Source: UBA6115 sp040776985 (GTDB taxonomy: Bacteria; Bacillota; Clostridia; Christensenellales; Aristaeellaceae). From it: a DNA stretch of 64,000 nucleotides. The translations under genes and the position numbers were made by a program. Below, piece after piece: positions 32,680 through 46,430 of the stretch. A model generated the notes under the pieces. The model worked only from the letters and a program-made list of their open reading frames with translations. It did no database searches and was not told where the DNA came from. Position 1 is the first letter of the stretch. Each line of letters starts with the position of its first letter. The stretch covers positions 67,785-131,784 of the forward strand of contig JAXGZL010000003.1 in assembly GCA_040776985.1 (NCBI GenBank). The letters run 5' to 3'.

Positions 32680-33882
32680 ATGAGCCTGAATGAACAACCC
32701 AGCGCCCAGCGGCTGCATATTGGCTTTTTCGGGATGAGGAACGCCGGCAAGTCCAGCGTGGTGAACGCGGTGACCGGGCAGGCGCTGTCCATTGTTTCGC
32801 AGGTGAAGGGCACCACCACGGACCCGGTGCAAAAGGCCATGGAGCTGCTGCCCATTGGCCCGGTGGTGATTATTGACACCCCGGGGCTGGATGATGAGGG
32901 GGAGCTGGGGGAGCAGCGGGTGGCGCGCACCCGCCGGATGCTGCACAAAACAGATGTGGCGGTGCTGGTGCGGGACGCGGAGCAGGGGGAGACGGAGGAG
33001 GACAGGGCGCTGCTGGCCCTTGTCAAAGCCCGTCAGATCCCCTATGTGATTGCGCTGAACAAGGCGGATCTGCGGGGCGACAGGCCGGAGGCAGGGGAGG
33101 ACAGCCTCTGGGTGAGCGCCCTGACCGGGGAGGGCATCGAGGCCCTCAAAGAGCGCATCGGCCAGCTGGGTAAGTCCAGGGAAGCGGAGCGCCACATCGT
33201 GGCTGACCTGCTGGTGCGCGGGGATGTGGTGGTGCTGGTGACGCCCATTGACGACGCTGCCCCCAAGGGACGGCTGATCCTGCCCCAGCAGCAGACCATC
33301 CGGGATATTCTGGAGGTGGGCGGGCTGCCGCTGTTAACCCAGCCGGGGGGACTGGCGGAGGTTCTCAATACGCTTAAGAATCCGCCCCGCCTGGTGATCA
33401 CCGATTCCCAGGCCTTTGGCCCGGTGCACAGCATCCTGCCGGAGGGCCTTCCGCTGACTTCCTTTTCCATCCTGTTCTCCCGCTATAAGGGAAACCTTAA
33501 GGAAGCGGTGGCGGGGGCAGCGCAGCTTGGCAGGCTGAAGGACGGGGACCGGGTGCTGATCTCGGAAGGCTGCACCCATCACCGGCAGTGTGAGGACATC
33601 GGTACGGTGAAGCTGCCCGGCTGGATCAGGAAGTACGCCGGGAAGGAGATTCATTTCGCCTTCACCTCAGGGGGCGAGTTCCCGGAGGATCTGTCGCCCT
33701 ACGCCCTGGTGGTGCACTGCGGCGCCTGTATGTTAAACGACAAGGAGGTGCGGCACCGCACCCGCCTGGCCACAGAAGCCGGCATCCCCATCACCAACTA
33801 CGGCATCGCCATCGCCCACATCCACGGCATCCTCAAGCGCTCACTCAGCCCCTTTCCGGAGATACAGGGCTTGTTGAATTAA
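32680..33882 (+). CDS. hydF: [FeFe]-hydrogenase H-cluster maturation GTPase HydF
   Basis: 400 aa from the ATG at 32680; an earlier in-frame start lies inside hydG. The N-terminal GTPase has the P-loop GMRNAGKSS, the G2/G3 region VKGTTTDPV and DTPGLDDEG, and NKADL (G4). The C-terminal domain carries the [4Fe-4S] ligands, with a THHRQC segment and HCGACML near residues 370-378. HydF is the scaffold that passes the assembled subcluster to the apo-hydrogenase. It is the last gene of the operon. Confidence 0.95.
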   Translation: MSLNEQPSAQRLHIGFFGMRNAGKSSVVNAVTGQALSIVSQVKGTTTDPVQKAMELLPIGPVVIIDTPGLDDEGELGEQRVARTRRMLHKTDVAVLVRDAEQGETEEDRALLALVKARQIPYVIALNKADLRGDRPEAGEDSLWVSALTGEGIEALKERIGQLGKSREAERHIVADLLVRGDVVVLVTPIDDAAPKGRLILPQQQTIRDILEVGGLPLLTQPGGLAEVLNTLKNPPRLVITDSQAFGPVHSILPEGLPLTSFSILFSRYKGNLKEAVAGAAQLGRLKDGDRVLISEGCTHHRQCEDIGTVKLPGWIRKYAGKEIHFAFTSGGEFPEDLSPYALVVHCGACMLNDKEVRHRTRLATEAGIPITNYGIAIAHIHGILKRSLSPFPEIQGLLN

Positions 33883-33921
33883 TACGGTCAATCTGAATAA
33901 AACTGCATAGACAAGGCTTGC

Positions 33922-33950
33922 TTGACACTTTGCGCGCCATTGATTAGACT
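33922..33950 (+). promoter_or_regulatory. Promoter of nucleoside hydrolase/ABC operon
   Basis: TTGACA (33922-33927), 17-bp spacer, TAGACT (33945-33950), about 33 bp upstream of the start codon. Confidence 0.65.
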
Positions 33951-33982
33951 GGGATTGAAGAACATATCCGAGGAGGCCACTG

Positions 33983-34948
33983 ATGTCACTTGATCAACAG
34001 CGCATTGTTTTTGGTGATGTTAATACAGCGCAATTGGCGGCCCGCCTGGAAAAGCCCTCGCGAAAAGTGGATGTGGTGCTGGATACGGACTGCTACAATG
34101 AGATTGATGACCAATTTGCATTAGCATACATGGTCAATGCACAGGACGCCTGCAATATACGCGCCATTTGCGCGGCGCCATTTTACAGCGCGCCCGGTTC
34201 CGGTCGTGTGATGCGCTCAGACAGCCCCGGCGACGGGATGGAGCGCAGTTATCAGGAGATCCTGAAGGTGCTGGCGCTGGCGGGCAGACCGGATCTGGAA
34301 CCCCTGGTGTACAGAGGTTCTGACTCATATCTGACAGATGAAAGGACGCCGGTCCCGTCCCCCGCGGCAGACCGGCTGGTGGCCTTGTCCAGGGAATATT
34401 CAGCGGATAATCAGCTGTATATCGTTGCCATTGGGGCCATCACCAATGTGGCCTCTGCCCTGCTGCTGGATCCTTCCATGCGGGAGCGGGTGGTGGTTGT
34501 TTTCCTGGGAGGGCATGGACACCATATTGGAACCTGTACGGACTTTAACGTGGCGCAGGATGTCGCAGCGGCCCGTGTGGTTTTCGGCAGCGGCGTTCCC
34601 CTGGTTCAGGTGCCCTGCCTGGGGGTGGTGTCTGAGTTCAGGTTCACCAGGGTGGAGCTGGAATCCCTGTTCCGGGGAAAAAACGCGCTGTGTGATTACC
34701 TGATCGACAACACCTATGCCTATGCCAGGGACAAGTTCTCCTATGAAGGATGGAGCAAGCCGCTTTGGGATGTGGCGGCGGTTGCCTGGCTGATGCCCGG
34801 AGATTTCATGTGGGACCGGCTGACGCCAAGCCCAGTCCCCCTGAAGGAGGGCATCTATGGCATCCAGCCTGACCGGCATCTCATCCGCTATGTCTACTAT
34901 GTCAACAAGGATGAACTGACCCGGGACCTGGTCAGACGCTTGACATAA
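33983..34948 (+). CDS. Nucleoside hydrolase family protein
   Basis: 321 aa. It should cleave the N-glycosidic bond of ribonucleosides, releasing base and ribose. The calcium-binding aspartate motif DTDCYNEIDDQFAL is at about 34-47, the IVAIGAITNVASAL segment follows, and HxDFN-like residues are seen in GHHIGTCTDFNVAQD. A C-terminal Asp in LWDVAAVAWLM completes the metal site. It is the first gene of a cluster with a binding protein and two permeases, suggesting uptake of a nucleoside or related glycoside followed by hydrolysis. Confidence 0.85.
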   Translation: MSLDQQRIVFGDVNTAQLAARLEKPSRKVDVVLDTDCYNEIDDQFALAYMVNAQDACNIRAICAAPFYSAPGSGRVMRSDSPGDGMERSYQEILKVLALAGRPDLEPLVYRGSDSYLTDERTPVPSPAADRLVALSREYSADNQLYIVAIGAITNVASALLLDPSMRERVVVVFLGGHGHHIGTCTDFNVAQDVAAARVVFGSGVPLVQVPCLGVVSEFRFTRVELESLFRGKNALCDYLIDNTYAYARDKFSYEGWSKPLWDVAAVAWLMPGDFMWDRLTPSPVPLKEGIYGIQPDRHLIRYVYYVNKDELTRDLVRRLT

Positions 34949-34995
34949 CATATCCGCGCAAGCGGTTGATGTAAAAAACAAATGGAGGTACAAGC

Positions 34996-36279
34996 ATGAA
35001 AAAACTGGTTTCCCTGTTGCTGTCCCTGTTTCTTCTCCTGTCGCTGACGGGCGGTTTGGCCGAAGGCTCAGGTGAGGTGGTTACCCTGAAGCTGATGATG
35101 TCACAAACGCAGGAGCCCGGCGTTAGCGCTGCGGTTGCGGCATTCAACGAGGCATACAAGGGAAAGATCTTCCTTGAGGCAGACTATCTGGCCTTTGACA
35201 ATGTGTTTGAGACGCTGGAAATCCTGATGAGCTCCAAGTCATCCGAGTATGACGTGTTCGCGGCGGACGGCCCCAACATTGCTGCCTATGCCACGCGCGG
35301 TTATTTGGCGCCGTTGACCTCCTATTTCACCAAGGAAGAGGTTGAGATGTTCACGCCCCCCATGCAGGAGGAGTGCGTCTTCAACGGCGAGCTTTATGGC
35401 GCTGCCATGGGCGACTCTTCCCTGGTCATGTACTACAACACCGACCTGCTGAAGGAAGCCGGCGTCACCTATGATTTCCAGGCCTTGAACGGTGAGAACC
35501 GCATCAGCTGGGAAGAGCTGCTGGAAATTGCCAGGGAAGTGCAGGCCAAGGCAGATCCTGACAAGTCCAAGGGCATTGCGGGAATCGAGTTCCAGCAGGT
35601 GGGCCGCACCTATCATATGAACGTGCTGGCCAATGACTTTGGCGGAAAGAACATCGGCGATGATGGCTTCACTGTGGACGGCATCATCAATGGAGACGCG
35701 TGGATCAAGGCGCTGACCTGGTATCAGCAGCAGGTGAACGACGGCATCTTCACCAAGGGCATTCCCGCCAATGAAACCTCCAGCTACTTCATGGCGAACA
35801 AGATCGCCTTCTATCTGGGGACCACTGCGATGCCCGGCACCTTTGACCGGAACAACATGGAAAACTACGCCTACACCTATGTGCCCTATTTTGAAGGGTT
35901 CAAGGACAATGTCACCACCTCCTGCGGCAGCTGGACAGTGGGTCTTAACCCCTACTCCACCAAGGCAGAGGCCGCGGTTGAGTTCATCAAGTATCTGACC
36001 CTGTATGACGGAGCGGATGTCTACATCAAAACCAGCGGCATGGTTCCCGCGCTGACCCGCCAGTTTACCGAGGAGCTGCTGACAGAAAAACCCTACCTGC
36101 GCATTGCGCAGTATGAGGGAGCGAACACCGCCCTGGTGCGCGCCATCACCCCGGGGTTCAATGAGTATGCGACTGCGGTGAACGCGCTGTGGGAGAACGT
36201 GCGCAACGGCGCCGACCCGAAGGAGGCGGCCCAGAACTGTGTGGACGAGCTGAGAACAGCTTTCCTTGAGTACGAGTGA
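34996..36279 (+). CDS. ABC transporter extracellular solute-binding protein (family 1)
   Basis: 427 aa with signal peptide 1-22 (MKKLVSLLLSLFLLLSLTGG) but no lipobox cysteine. The fold is the sugar-type SBP family 1: VTLKLMMSQTQEPGV, then VFAADGPNIAAYATRGYLAPL, and the typical SSLVMYYNTDLLKEAGV stretch. The C-terminal part includes AVEFIKYLT. With the two CUT1-like permeases downstream it forms an importer without its own ATPase gene, so a shared MsmX/UgpC-type ATPase elsewhere is expected. The nucleoside hydrolase neighbour suggests a nucleoside-like or oligosaccharide ligand. Confidence 0.87.
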   Translation: MKKLVSLLLSLFLLLSLTGGLAEGSGEVVTLKLMMSQTQEPGVSAAVAAFNEAYKGKIFLEADYLAFDNVFETLEILMSSKSSEYDVFAADGPNIAAYATRGYLAPLTSYFTKEEVEMFTPPMQEECVFNGELYGAAMGDSSLVMYYNTDLLKEAGVTYDFQALNGENRISWEELLEIAREVQAKADPDKSKGIAGIEFQQVGRTYHMNVLANDFGGKNIGDDGFTVDGIINGDAWIKALTWYQQQVNDGIFTKGIPANETSSYFMANKIAFYLGTTAMPGTFDRNNMENYAYTYVPYFEGFKDNVTTSCGSWTVGLNPYSTKAEAAVEFIKYLTLYDGADVYIKTSGMVPALTRQFTEELLTEKPYLRIAQYEGANTALVRAITPGFNEYATAVNALWENVRNGADPKEAAQNCVDELRTAFLEYE

Positions 36280-36365
36280 TTGAGACAGGCGGGGAAAGGC
36301 ATGCCTTTCCCCGCTGAGATTTGCGGACAAAACCCGAATATTACAATGAATGGGGGGAATGCCCT

Positions 36366-37244
36366 GTGGAGAGAACGCTGATCAACCATGACAGAAAGGC
36401 TCACCTGCGGAAAGCGGCGCCCTATATCCTGATTTTACCGGCGCTGGCGTTTATCCTGGTGTTCAAGATTTATCCGATTGTGTCAGTGATGGTCACCTCC
36501 TTCATCAGAAGAGGGCAGTTTTCCTTCAGAACCTATGAGATTCTTTTCTGCGACCGGGTTTTCTGGAACTCGGTGGGGACCACCCTGCTGATGAACGCGG
36601 TGATGATTCCGCTGCAGATCGTGATCTCCCTTATTCTGGCGCTGCTGATCAACAACAACATGAAGGGCATTGGCGTTTTCCGCAGCATTTATTATCTTCC
36701 GGTGACCATGGCAATCTCTGTTGCCTCGGTCACCTGGGGGCTGATGATGAATGTGAACAACGGGATCTTCAACAGCCTCCTGTCCCTGATCGGGGTGCCG
36801 AAACAGGGCTTTTTCACCGATCCCAACCAGGCCTTGTGGTGCATTGTTCTGATGGCCTCCTGGAAAGGCTGTGGATACTGGATGATGTATCTGCTGGCGG
36901 GCCTGAAGGCGGTGGACAACTCCATCTACGAATCCGCCAAGATGGACGGCGCAGGGTATTTCACGGTGCTGTTCAAGATTACCCTTCCTCTTATTAAGCC
37001 GGCCATGCTGTTTGTGCTGGTGGCAAACACCTGCGCCAACATGCTGCTGTTTGCCCCTTCCAAGCTGATCACCGAGGGAGGGCCGCAGAACAGCACCAAC
37101 GTGCTGATGTATGAGGTTTATAAGTCAGCGTTCCGTAACGGCAACATGTCCCGCGCCGGGGCAATCACCGCCATTCTGCTGGTGCTGATTGTGACCATGG
37201 TGTTCTTCCAGTTCCGCCTGATGAACCGCGGAGAGGAGGAGTAA
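36366..37244 (+). CDS. Sugar-type ABC transporter permease (UgpA-like)
   Basis: About 292 aa from the GTG at 36366, which follows GGGGGGAA by 6 nt; an earlier in-frame ATG lacks an RBS. Six hydrophobic segments are visible, the first at APYILILPALAFILVFKIYP. The EAA loop that contacts the ATPase reads YESAKMDGAGYFTVLFKITLP. It pairs with the next permease, 3 bp downstream of its stop. Confidence 0.87.
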   Translation: MERTLINHDRKAHLRKAAPYILILPALAFILVFKIYPIVSVMVTSFIRRGQFSFRTYEILFCDRVFWNSVGTTLLMNAVMIPLQIVISLILALLINNNMKGIGVFRSIYYLPVTMAISVASVTWGLMMNVNNGIFNSLLSLIGVPKQGFFTDPNQALWCIVLMASWKGCGYWMMYLLAGLKAVDNSIYESAKMDGAGYFTVLFKITLPLIKPAMLFVLVANTCANMLLFAPSKLITEGGPQNSTNVLMYEVYKSAFRNGNMSRAGAITAILLVLIVTMVFFQFRLMNRGEEE

Positions 37245-37247
37245 GCC

Positions 37248-38096
37248 ATGAAAACAAGACAGAAGCGCGCCTTTGCCGTGACCGCCCTATACATCACCCT
37301 GCTGATTATCGCGGTGATCGCCTTGTTTCCGATGGTTTACGTGATCCTGGCTTCCTTCCGCACGGATGCGGAGATCTTTACCTACGCGCTGCCCTTTTCC
37401 AAGCACACCATCATCCCTGTGGAATGGACGATGGAAAACTATGCGGTGATCTTTGACAAGTTTGATTTTGCGACGCCGCTGACCAATACCTTTATCGTGG
37501 TGGGCGTTTTGGTGCCCATCAACCTGCTGATCTCCTCCCTGGCAGGCTATGCCTTTGCGTTCTTCAAGTTCAGGGGGAAGCAGCTGTTGTTCTCCATTTT
37601 CATCATCTCCTTTATGGTGCCGATTGACTCCATCGCGCTGCCGCTGTATTCGTTCGTGGCATCCATGGGCTTGGTGGACTCCTATTGGGCTCTGATTCTG
37701 CCCAGTGTGTCCAGCGGACTGGCCATGTTTTTGTTCACCCAGTTCTTCCGCGGCGTGCCTGCCAGCATCCTGGAAGCCGGCAGAATTGACGGGGCGAATC
37801 TGATGCAGGTTTTCCTTAAGATTGTGCTACCGCTGTCAGTGCCGGTTGTGATTACGGCGGGCCTGATGATCTTTGTGACGGAGTGGAACAACTATTTCTG
37901 GCCGCTGCTGGTCACCCGGTCGCCTTCTGTCCGCACCATCCAGGTGGCGTTGGCCTATTTCAAGGACGAGCATGAAACCTTCTGGAGTTACATCTACGCG
38001 GCGGCTTCCATCTCAGCCATTGTGCCGGTTTTGCTTTTCCTGCCGCTTCAAAAGTACTTTGTTCAGGGCGTCACATCCAGCGGCATCAAGGGCTAA
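37248..38096 (+). CDS. Sugar-type ABC transporter permease (UgpE-like)
   Basis: 282 aa with six hydrophobic segments beginning at ALYITLLIIAVIALFPMVYV. The EAA loop is LEAGRIDGANLMQVFLKIVL. It ends 103 bp before the rRNA promoter. Substrate is unknown; see the neighbouring nucleoside hydrolase. Confidence 0.88.
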   Translation: MKTRQKRAFAVTALYITLLIIAVIALFPMVYVILASFRTDAEIFTYALPFSKHTIIPVEWTMENYAVIFDKFDFATPLTNTFIVVGVLVPINLLISSLAGYAFAFFKFRGKQLLFSIFIISFMVPIDSIALPLYSFVASMGLVDSYWALILPSVSSGLAMFLFTQFFRGVPASILEAGRIDGANLMQVFLKIVLPLSVPVVITAGLMIFVTEWNNYFWPLLVTRSPSVRTIQVALAYFKDEHETFWSYIYAAASISAIVPVLLFLPLQKYFVQGVTSSGIKG

Positions 38097-38199
38097 TCAC
38101 GATAAACCAATGAAGCACCCTTTAAAAAGCTCTGTTTTTCAGGGCTTTTCTCTTGTTTTGAGCCTTTCATGCTGCGGCAAAATAAAGTTCAAAAATCAT

Positions 38200-38228
38200 T
38201 TGACAAGGATGTGAGGCTATGTTATATT
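38200..38228 (+). promoter_or_regulatory. rRNA operon promoter
   Basis: TTGACA (38200-38205), 17-bp spacer, TATATT (38223-38228), with an A/T-rich stretch just upstream that could act as an UP element. The following leader to 38391 contains no ORF of note. Confidence 0.8.
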
Positions 38229-38391
38229 CATCGGGCACCCCAAACGGGGCTGCGGGGACCTTGAAAACGATACAGAGACGAGAAGCGAAGAAACGACAGT
38301 TGATTCTTTGAGCGAATTAGCGGGGAAGCGGAGCTGGAAGGACGAAGCAGAGATGCGGAGTTTGGAAGGTGAAGTGGACCTGTTAAGGATT

Positions 38392-43248
<4,857 letters not shown>

Positions 43249-43444
43249 CAGGAGACCAATGGAGAATGGCTAAAAGACTCTCGTTTAGAAGTTGTGCGGT
43301 TGTCAGGGGGCGAAGGCGAGCGCCCGCAGAAGCGGGAAGAAGCGAGCCGAAAGCCCAATGAGGCAGGGAGCTTTCGATGAGCGAAAGCGAAGAAGAAAGA
43401 GCCCATGCCGAATTGAGGGAAGTAAAGTCCCACCTGAACAACTA

Positions 43445-43561
43445 CCGGTGGCAAAGGCGAAGGGGCCCCACCTGTTCTCATCCCGAACACAGAAGTTAAG
43501 CCCTTCAGCGCCGATGGTACTTGGCTGGAAACGGCCCGGAAGAGTAGGTCGCCGCCGGTTC
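43445..43561 (+). rRNA. rrf: 5S ribosomal RNA
   Basis: 117 nt bounded by complementary ends CCGGTGGC / GCCGCCGG, with the conserved internal CCGAACACAGAAGTTAAG. The 196-bp spacer from the 23S 3' end (43249-43444) contains no other gene. Confidence 0.95.
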
Positions 43562-43568
43562 CCAAAAG

Positions 43569-43598
43569 AGACACCTTGTGAAAGCAGGGTGTCTTTTC
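43569..43598 (+). terminator. First rRNA operon terminator
   Basis: AGACACC / GGTGTCT stem followed by TTTT, 8 bp after the 5S. Confidence 0.75.
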
Positions 43599-43614
43599 AG
43601 TTTGCGCTGATTCA

Positions 43615-43669
43615 TCAGCGCCTTGGACCTTGGCTGGAAACGGCCCGGAAGAGTAGGTCGCCGCCGGTT
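43615..43669 (+). pseudogene. Duplicated 3' part of 5S rRNA
   Basis: These 55 bp repeat 43505-43560, the 3' half of the 5S gene. The 40 bp ending at GCCGCCGGTT are identical and the first ~15 carry a few changes. A second hairpin terminator similar in plan to the first follows. The 5' half of a 5S gene is missing, so it is a remnant of a second 5S or of a tandem duplication of 5S tail plus terminator. Confidence 0.85.
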
Positions 43670-43679
43670 ACCAAGAGAA

Positions 43680-43707
43680 GACACCCAACACAAACGGGTG
43701 TCTTTTT
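43680..43707 (+). terminator. Second rRNA operon terminator
   Basis: GACACCC / GGGTGTC stem followed by TTTTT, directly after the 5S remnant. Confidence 0.85.
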
Positions 43708-43802
43708 CGTGTTGCTATTTAATGTCGCTTAATTTCTTGTTCACGGCAGGATGATTGGTTACAATCCATCTATTAATACTTTGAAGGGAGCGAACAGCAG
43801 GG

Positions 43803-45035
43803 ATGGAAACGCTCAGCCTGAAGGAAGCCCGCGCCATCGCCACCATAGCCAGTAGGCTGGACAGGAAACCGGGGCGGCGCAAAGTAACCGCGCTTCACCT
43901 GATGGACACCATCAAACACCTGGGCATGGTGCAGTTGGACACCATCAGCGTGGTAACCAGGGCCCATGAAACGGCCCTGTTCAGCCGCCTGGGCCCCTAT
44001 GGCCTGGAACTGTGGCAGGAGCTGTTTTCAGACAGAATGATAACTGAATACCTGGCCCATGCTGCGGCCATTGTGCCAGCGGAAGACATTTTTCTGATGC
44101 GGGAGATGATGCGGCGGATAAGGGAGCGGGCAGACAGATGGGTTGATGACCCGCAGCTGAGTGAACTGGCGCAATTTGTGCTGGAGCGCATTGAAGCAGA
44201 AGGCCCGCTGACCTCGCGGGATTTTGACAACCCGCCGCCTGAAAAACAGGGAGCCTGGGCCAGCTGGTATGGCCCGAAGAAGGAACGGCGGGTATTGGCA
44301 GACTCGTGGGCAGGAGGGGAACTGCTGATTGCAAGGCGGGACCCCAGCTTCACCAGGTGGTATGACCTGGCCCACCGAATCTATGACATGGGGCATTTGG
44401 AGGAGGAACCGGCAGAGGATCTGTTGGAGCAGCTGGCGCTGCGCTCCTTGAGGGCCCTTGGCATAACGAATGCCAACTGGCTGTGCGACTACTACCGGAC
44501 CGGGGGCAGGCGCTATATCAGCCACAGCCAGGCCCAGCAGATGCTGCGGGAGCTGAGCAAGCAGGGGGACTGTGTCCCGGTGTCTGTTCAGGGGGTGACG
44601 GGCCCGCTGTATCTGTACCGGGAATACCAGGAAGCCCTTGATGGGCTGCGGACAGGCAGGGGATGGCCCAGCCATACCACCTTTCTGTCCCCCTTTGATA
44701 ACCTGATATTCAACCGCCGCCGGATGCGGGAGCTGTTCTTGATGGACTATACCATTGAGATTTATACCCCGTCCCATCAGCGGACATACGGCTATTACAC
44801 CATGCCCATTCTCCACAAGGGGGAGCTGATTGGACGCATTGACCCAGTCCTGAACCGGAAAACCAGGCAGCTGACCATCCGTCAGGTGACCATGGAGGCA
44901 GGTGTAAAGCCCGGAAAAGCCCTGAACCAGGCTCTGACTGGCGCCTTTGATTCCTTTGCGCAGTTTATTGGAGCAGAGCAGTGGCAGATAGAGAATAGCG
45001 GCCCGACAGAATGGGATTATTTGACCAAGCTGTAA
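43803..45035 (+). CDS. YcaQ/AlkX-type winged-helix DNA glycosylase
   Basis: 410 aa. The N-terminal segment LMDTIKHLGMVQLDTISVV carries the Q-x-D catalytic motif (Q44, D46) that marks the YcaQ (AlkX) branch of HTH_42 proteins; these unhook interstrand crosslinks and remove N7-alkylguanine. Further family features are the HETALFSRLG segment, the winged-helix middle (SRDFDNPPPEKQGAW) and the C-terminal FLSPFDNLIFNRRRM ... LIGRIDPVLNR. Function in this organism is inferred. It stands alone after the rRNA operon. Confidence 0.83.
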   Translation: METLSLKEARAIATIASRLDRKPGRRKVTALHLMDTIKHLGMVQLDTISVVTRAHETALFSRLGPYGLELWQELFSDRMITEYLAHAAAIVPAEDIFLMREMMRRIRERADRWVDDPQLSELAQFVLERIEAEGPLTSRDFDNPPPEKQGAWASWYGPKKERRVLADSWAGGELLIARRDPSFTRWYDLAHRIYDMGHLEEEPAEDLLEQLALRSLRALGITNANWLCDYYRTGGRRYISHSQAQQMLRELSKQGDCVPVSVQGVTGPLYLYREYQEALDGLRTGRGWPSHTTFLSPFDNLIFNRRRMRELFLMDYTIEIYTPSHQRTYGYYTMPILHKGELIGRIDPVLNRKTRQLTIRQVTMEAGVKPGKALNQALTGAFDSFAQFIGAEQWQIENSGPTEWDYLTKL

Positions 45036-45118
45036 AGAAACGCGGTTTTATAACAGGAAGAACCAACTTTTCTTGTATCTGTGCTGGCTTTGGACTATAA
45101 TATCCCGGTGAGGTGAGG

Positions 45119-45379
45119 ATGGTGTCTGAAGAGATCAGGATGCATGACGTGGTGGAGATGCGCAAGAAGCATCCCTGCGGCTCATTCATCTGGACAGTGA
45201 CCCGCATTGGGGCAGACATCAAGATGAAGTGCGATGGCTGCGGCCGGGTGGTGATGCTGGACCGGCACGAGTTTCTGCGCCGGCGCAAAAAAGTGCTGAC
45301 ACCGGGGCCTGTGGCGCCTGAAATCACCTTAGGGCTTATGAAGGAGAATGAGGATGACGGATCAGAACATGAAGAATGA
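45119..45379 (+). CDS. DUF951 family protein
   Basis: 86 aa (ATG at 45119; a GTG at 45113 is possible). The family pattern is complete: HDVVEMRKKHPCGSFIWTV, GADIKMKCDGCGRVVMLDR. The CxxCG suggests a metal site and the fold is OB-like. The family is nearly universal in Firmicutes and of unknown role. Its 3' end overlaps lepB by 26 bp. Confidence 0.88.
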   Translation: MVSEEIRMHDVVEMRKKHPCGSFIWTVTRIGADIKMKCDGCGRVVMLDRHEFLRRRKKVLTPGPVAPEITLGLMKENEDDGSEHEE

Positions 45380-46067
45380 AGCCAAGGAAGCAGTCGAAAA
45401 GGCTGAACAGGTGATTGACAGCCAGGACGCCAAGGAACAGGACGAGGCTGTGGAAATAGACCCCAAAACCGGCAAGAAAAAGAAAGAAAAAAAGAAGAAG
45501 ACCGTGGGACAGGAAATACTGAGCTGGGTGGGCACCCTGCTGCTGGCGGTGATCATCGCCATGGCCATTCGCGCCCTGCTGTTTGAGCCCATCAAGGTGG
45601 ATGGAGAGAGCATGATCAACACCCTGCAAAACGGTGAGATCGTGCTGGTGACCAAGCCGGATGTGCTGCTGAACAAGCTGAAGCGGGGCGATGTGGTGAT
45701 CTGCCGCTTCCCCAACCGCAACAAGTCCACCAACTTCAGGCTGGGGGCGCCCCTTGATGTGGCCTTTGTCGGGCATGAGCTGTTTGTGAAGCGCCTGGTG
45801 GCGCTGCCGGGCGACAGCGTGGCGAGTTTGGACGGCAAGCTGTATGTGAATGATGCCCTGGTGGATGAGAGCTATGTGGATTATCCCAGCCGCGGGGATT
45901 ACCCCCGCCAGGTGCTGGGGGAGGATGAGTACATGGTGATGGGGGATAACCGCGCTTCCAGCCATGACAGCCGCTCACGGGATGTGGGCCCCATCAGCCG
46001 GGACATGATTGTGGGGCACGCCGCCTATGTGCTGTTTCCCCTGAACCGGATCAGGAGCATTCGCTGA
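45354..46067 (+). CDS. lepB: Signal peptidase I
   Basis: About 237 aa. A charged cytoplasmic N-terminus with a Lys-rich stretch (KKKKEKKKKT) precedes one transmembrane helix at about 58-78. The serine-lysine dyad is S86 (GESMINTL) and K146 (FVKRLVALPGD), and the C-terminal box GDNRASSHDSR is intact. It cleaves signal peptides of exported proteins at the outer membrane face. The start lies inside the DUF951 gene; a truncated copy of its 3' half follows 20 bp later. Confidence 0.95.
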   Translation: MTDQNMKNEAKEAVEKAEQVIDSQDAKEQDEAVEIDPKTGKKKKEKKKKTVGQEILSWVGTLLLAVIIAMAIRALLFEPIKVDGESMINTLQNGEIVLVTKPDVLLNKLKRGDVVICRFPNRNKSTNFRLGAPLDVAFVGHELFVKRLVALPGDSVASLDGKLYVNDALVDESYVDYPSRGDYPRQVLGEDEYMVMGDNRASSHDSRSRDVGPISRDMIVGHAAYVLFPLNRIRSIR

Positions 46068-46087
46068 TCAGATGGCAAAACAAGAAA

Positions 46088-46357
46088 ATGGCAGGAGGAG
46101 GCGACAGCGTCGCGGTGGATTCAGGCAAACTCTATGTCAATGATGCCCTGGTGGAAGAAGCCTATGTGGATTACCCCGGCTGGTCGGACTATGCTCGCCG
46201 GGTGCTGGGGGAGAACGAATACATGGTGATGGGGGACAACCGGGCGGCCAGCCATGACAGCCGCTCTTGGGATGTAGGCCCCATCACGCGGGAGATGATC
46301 GTGGGGCATGTCTCCCTGGTGGTTTATCCCTTCGATAAAATCAGAACCATCAACTAA
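46088..46357 (+). pseudogene. Truncated duplicate of lepB 3' half
   Basis: 89 codons matching LepB from GDSVA to the end. The segments KLYVNDALV, VLGENEYMVMGDNRAASHDSR and VGPITREMIVGHV align with the parent copy. The transmembrane helix, Ser86 and Lys146 are absent, so it cannot be an active peptidase. DNA similarity to 45807-46067 is about 75-80%, yet the reading frame is open to a stop, so the duplication is old or the fragment is retained. A candidate RBS for an internal start is weak. Confidence 0.8.
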
Positions 46358-46430
46358 CAGGCATTGCAAACGCAATTTTAAAGCGCCCCGGAGGGGGCGC
46401 TTCACCTATCAGGACAGTCAGGAGGAAGCA

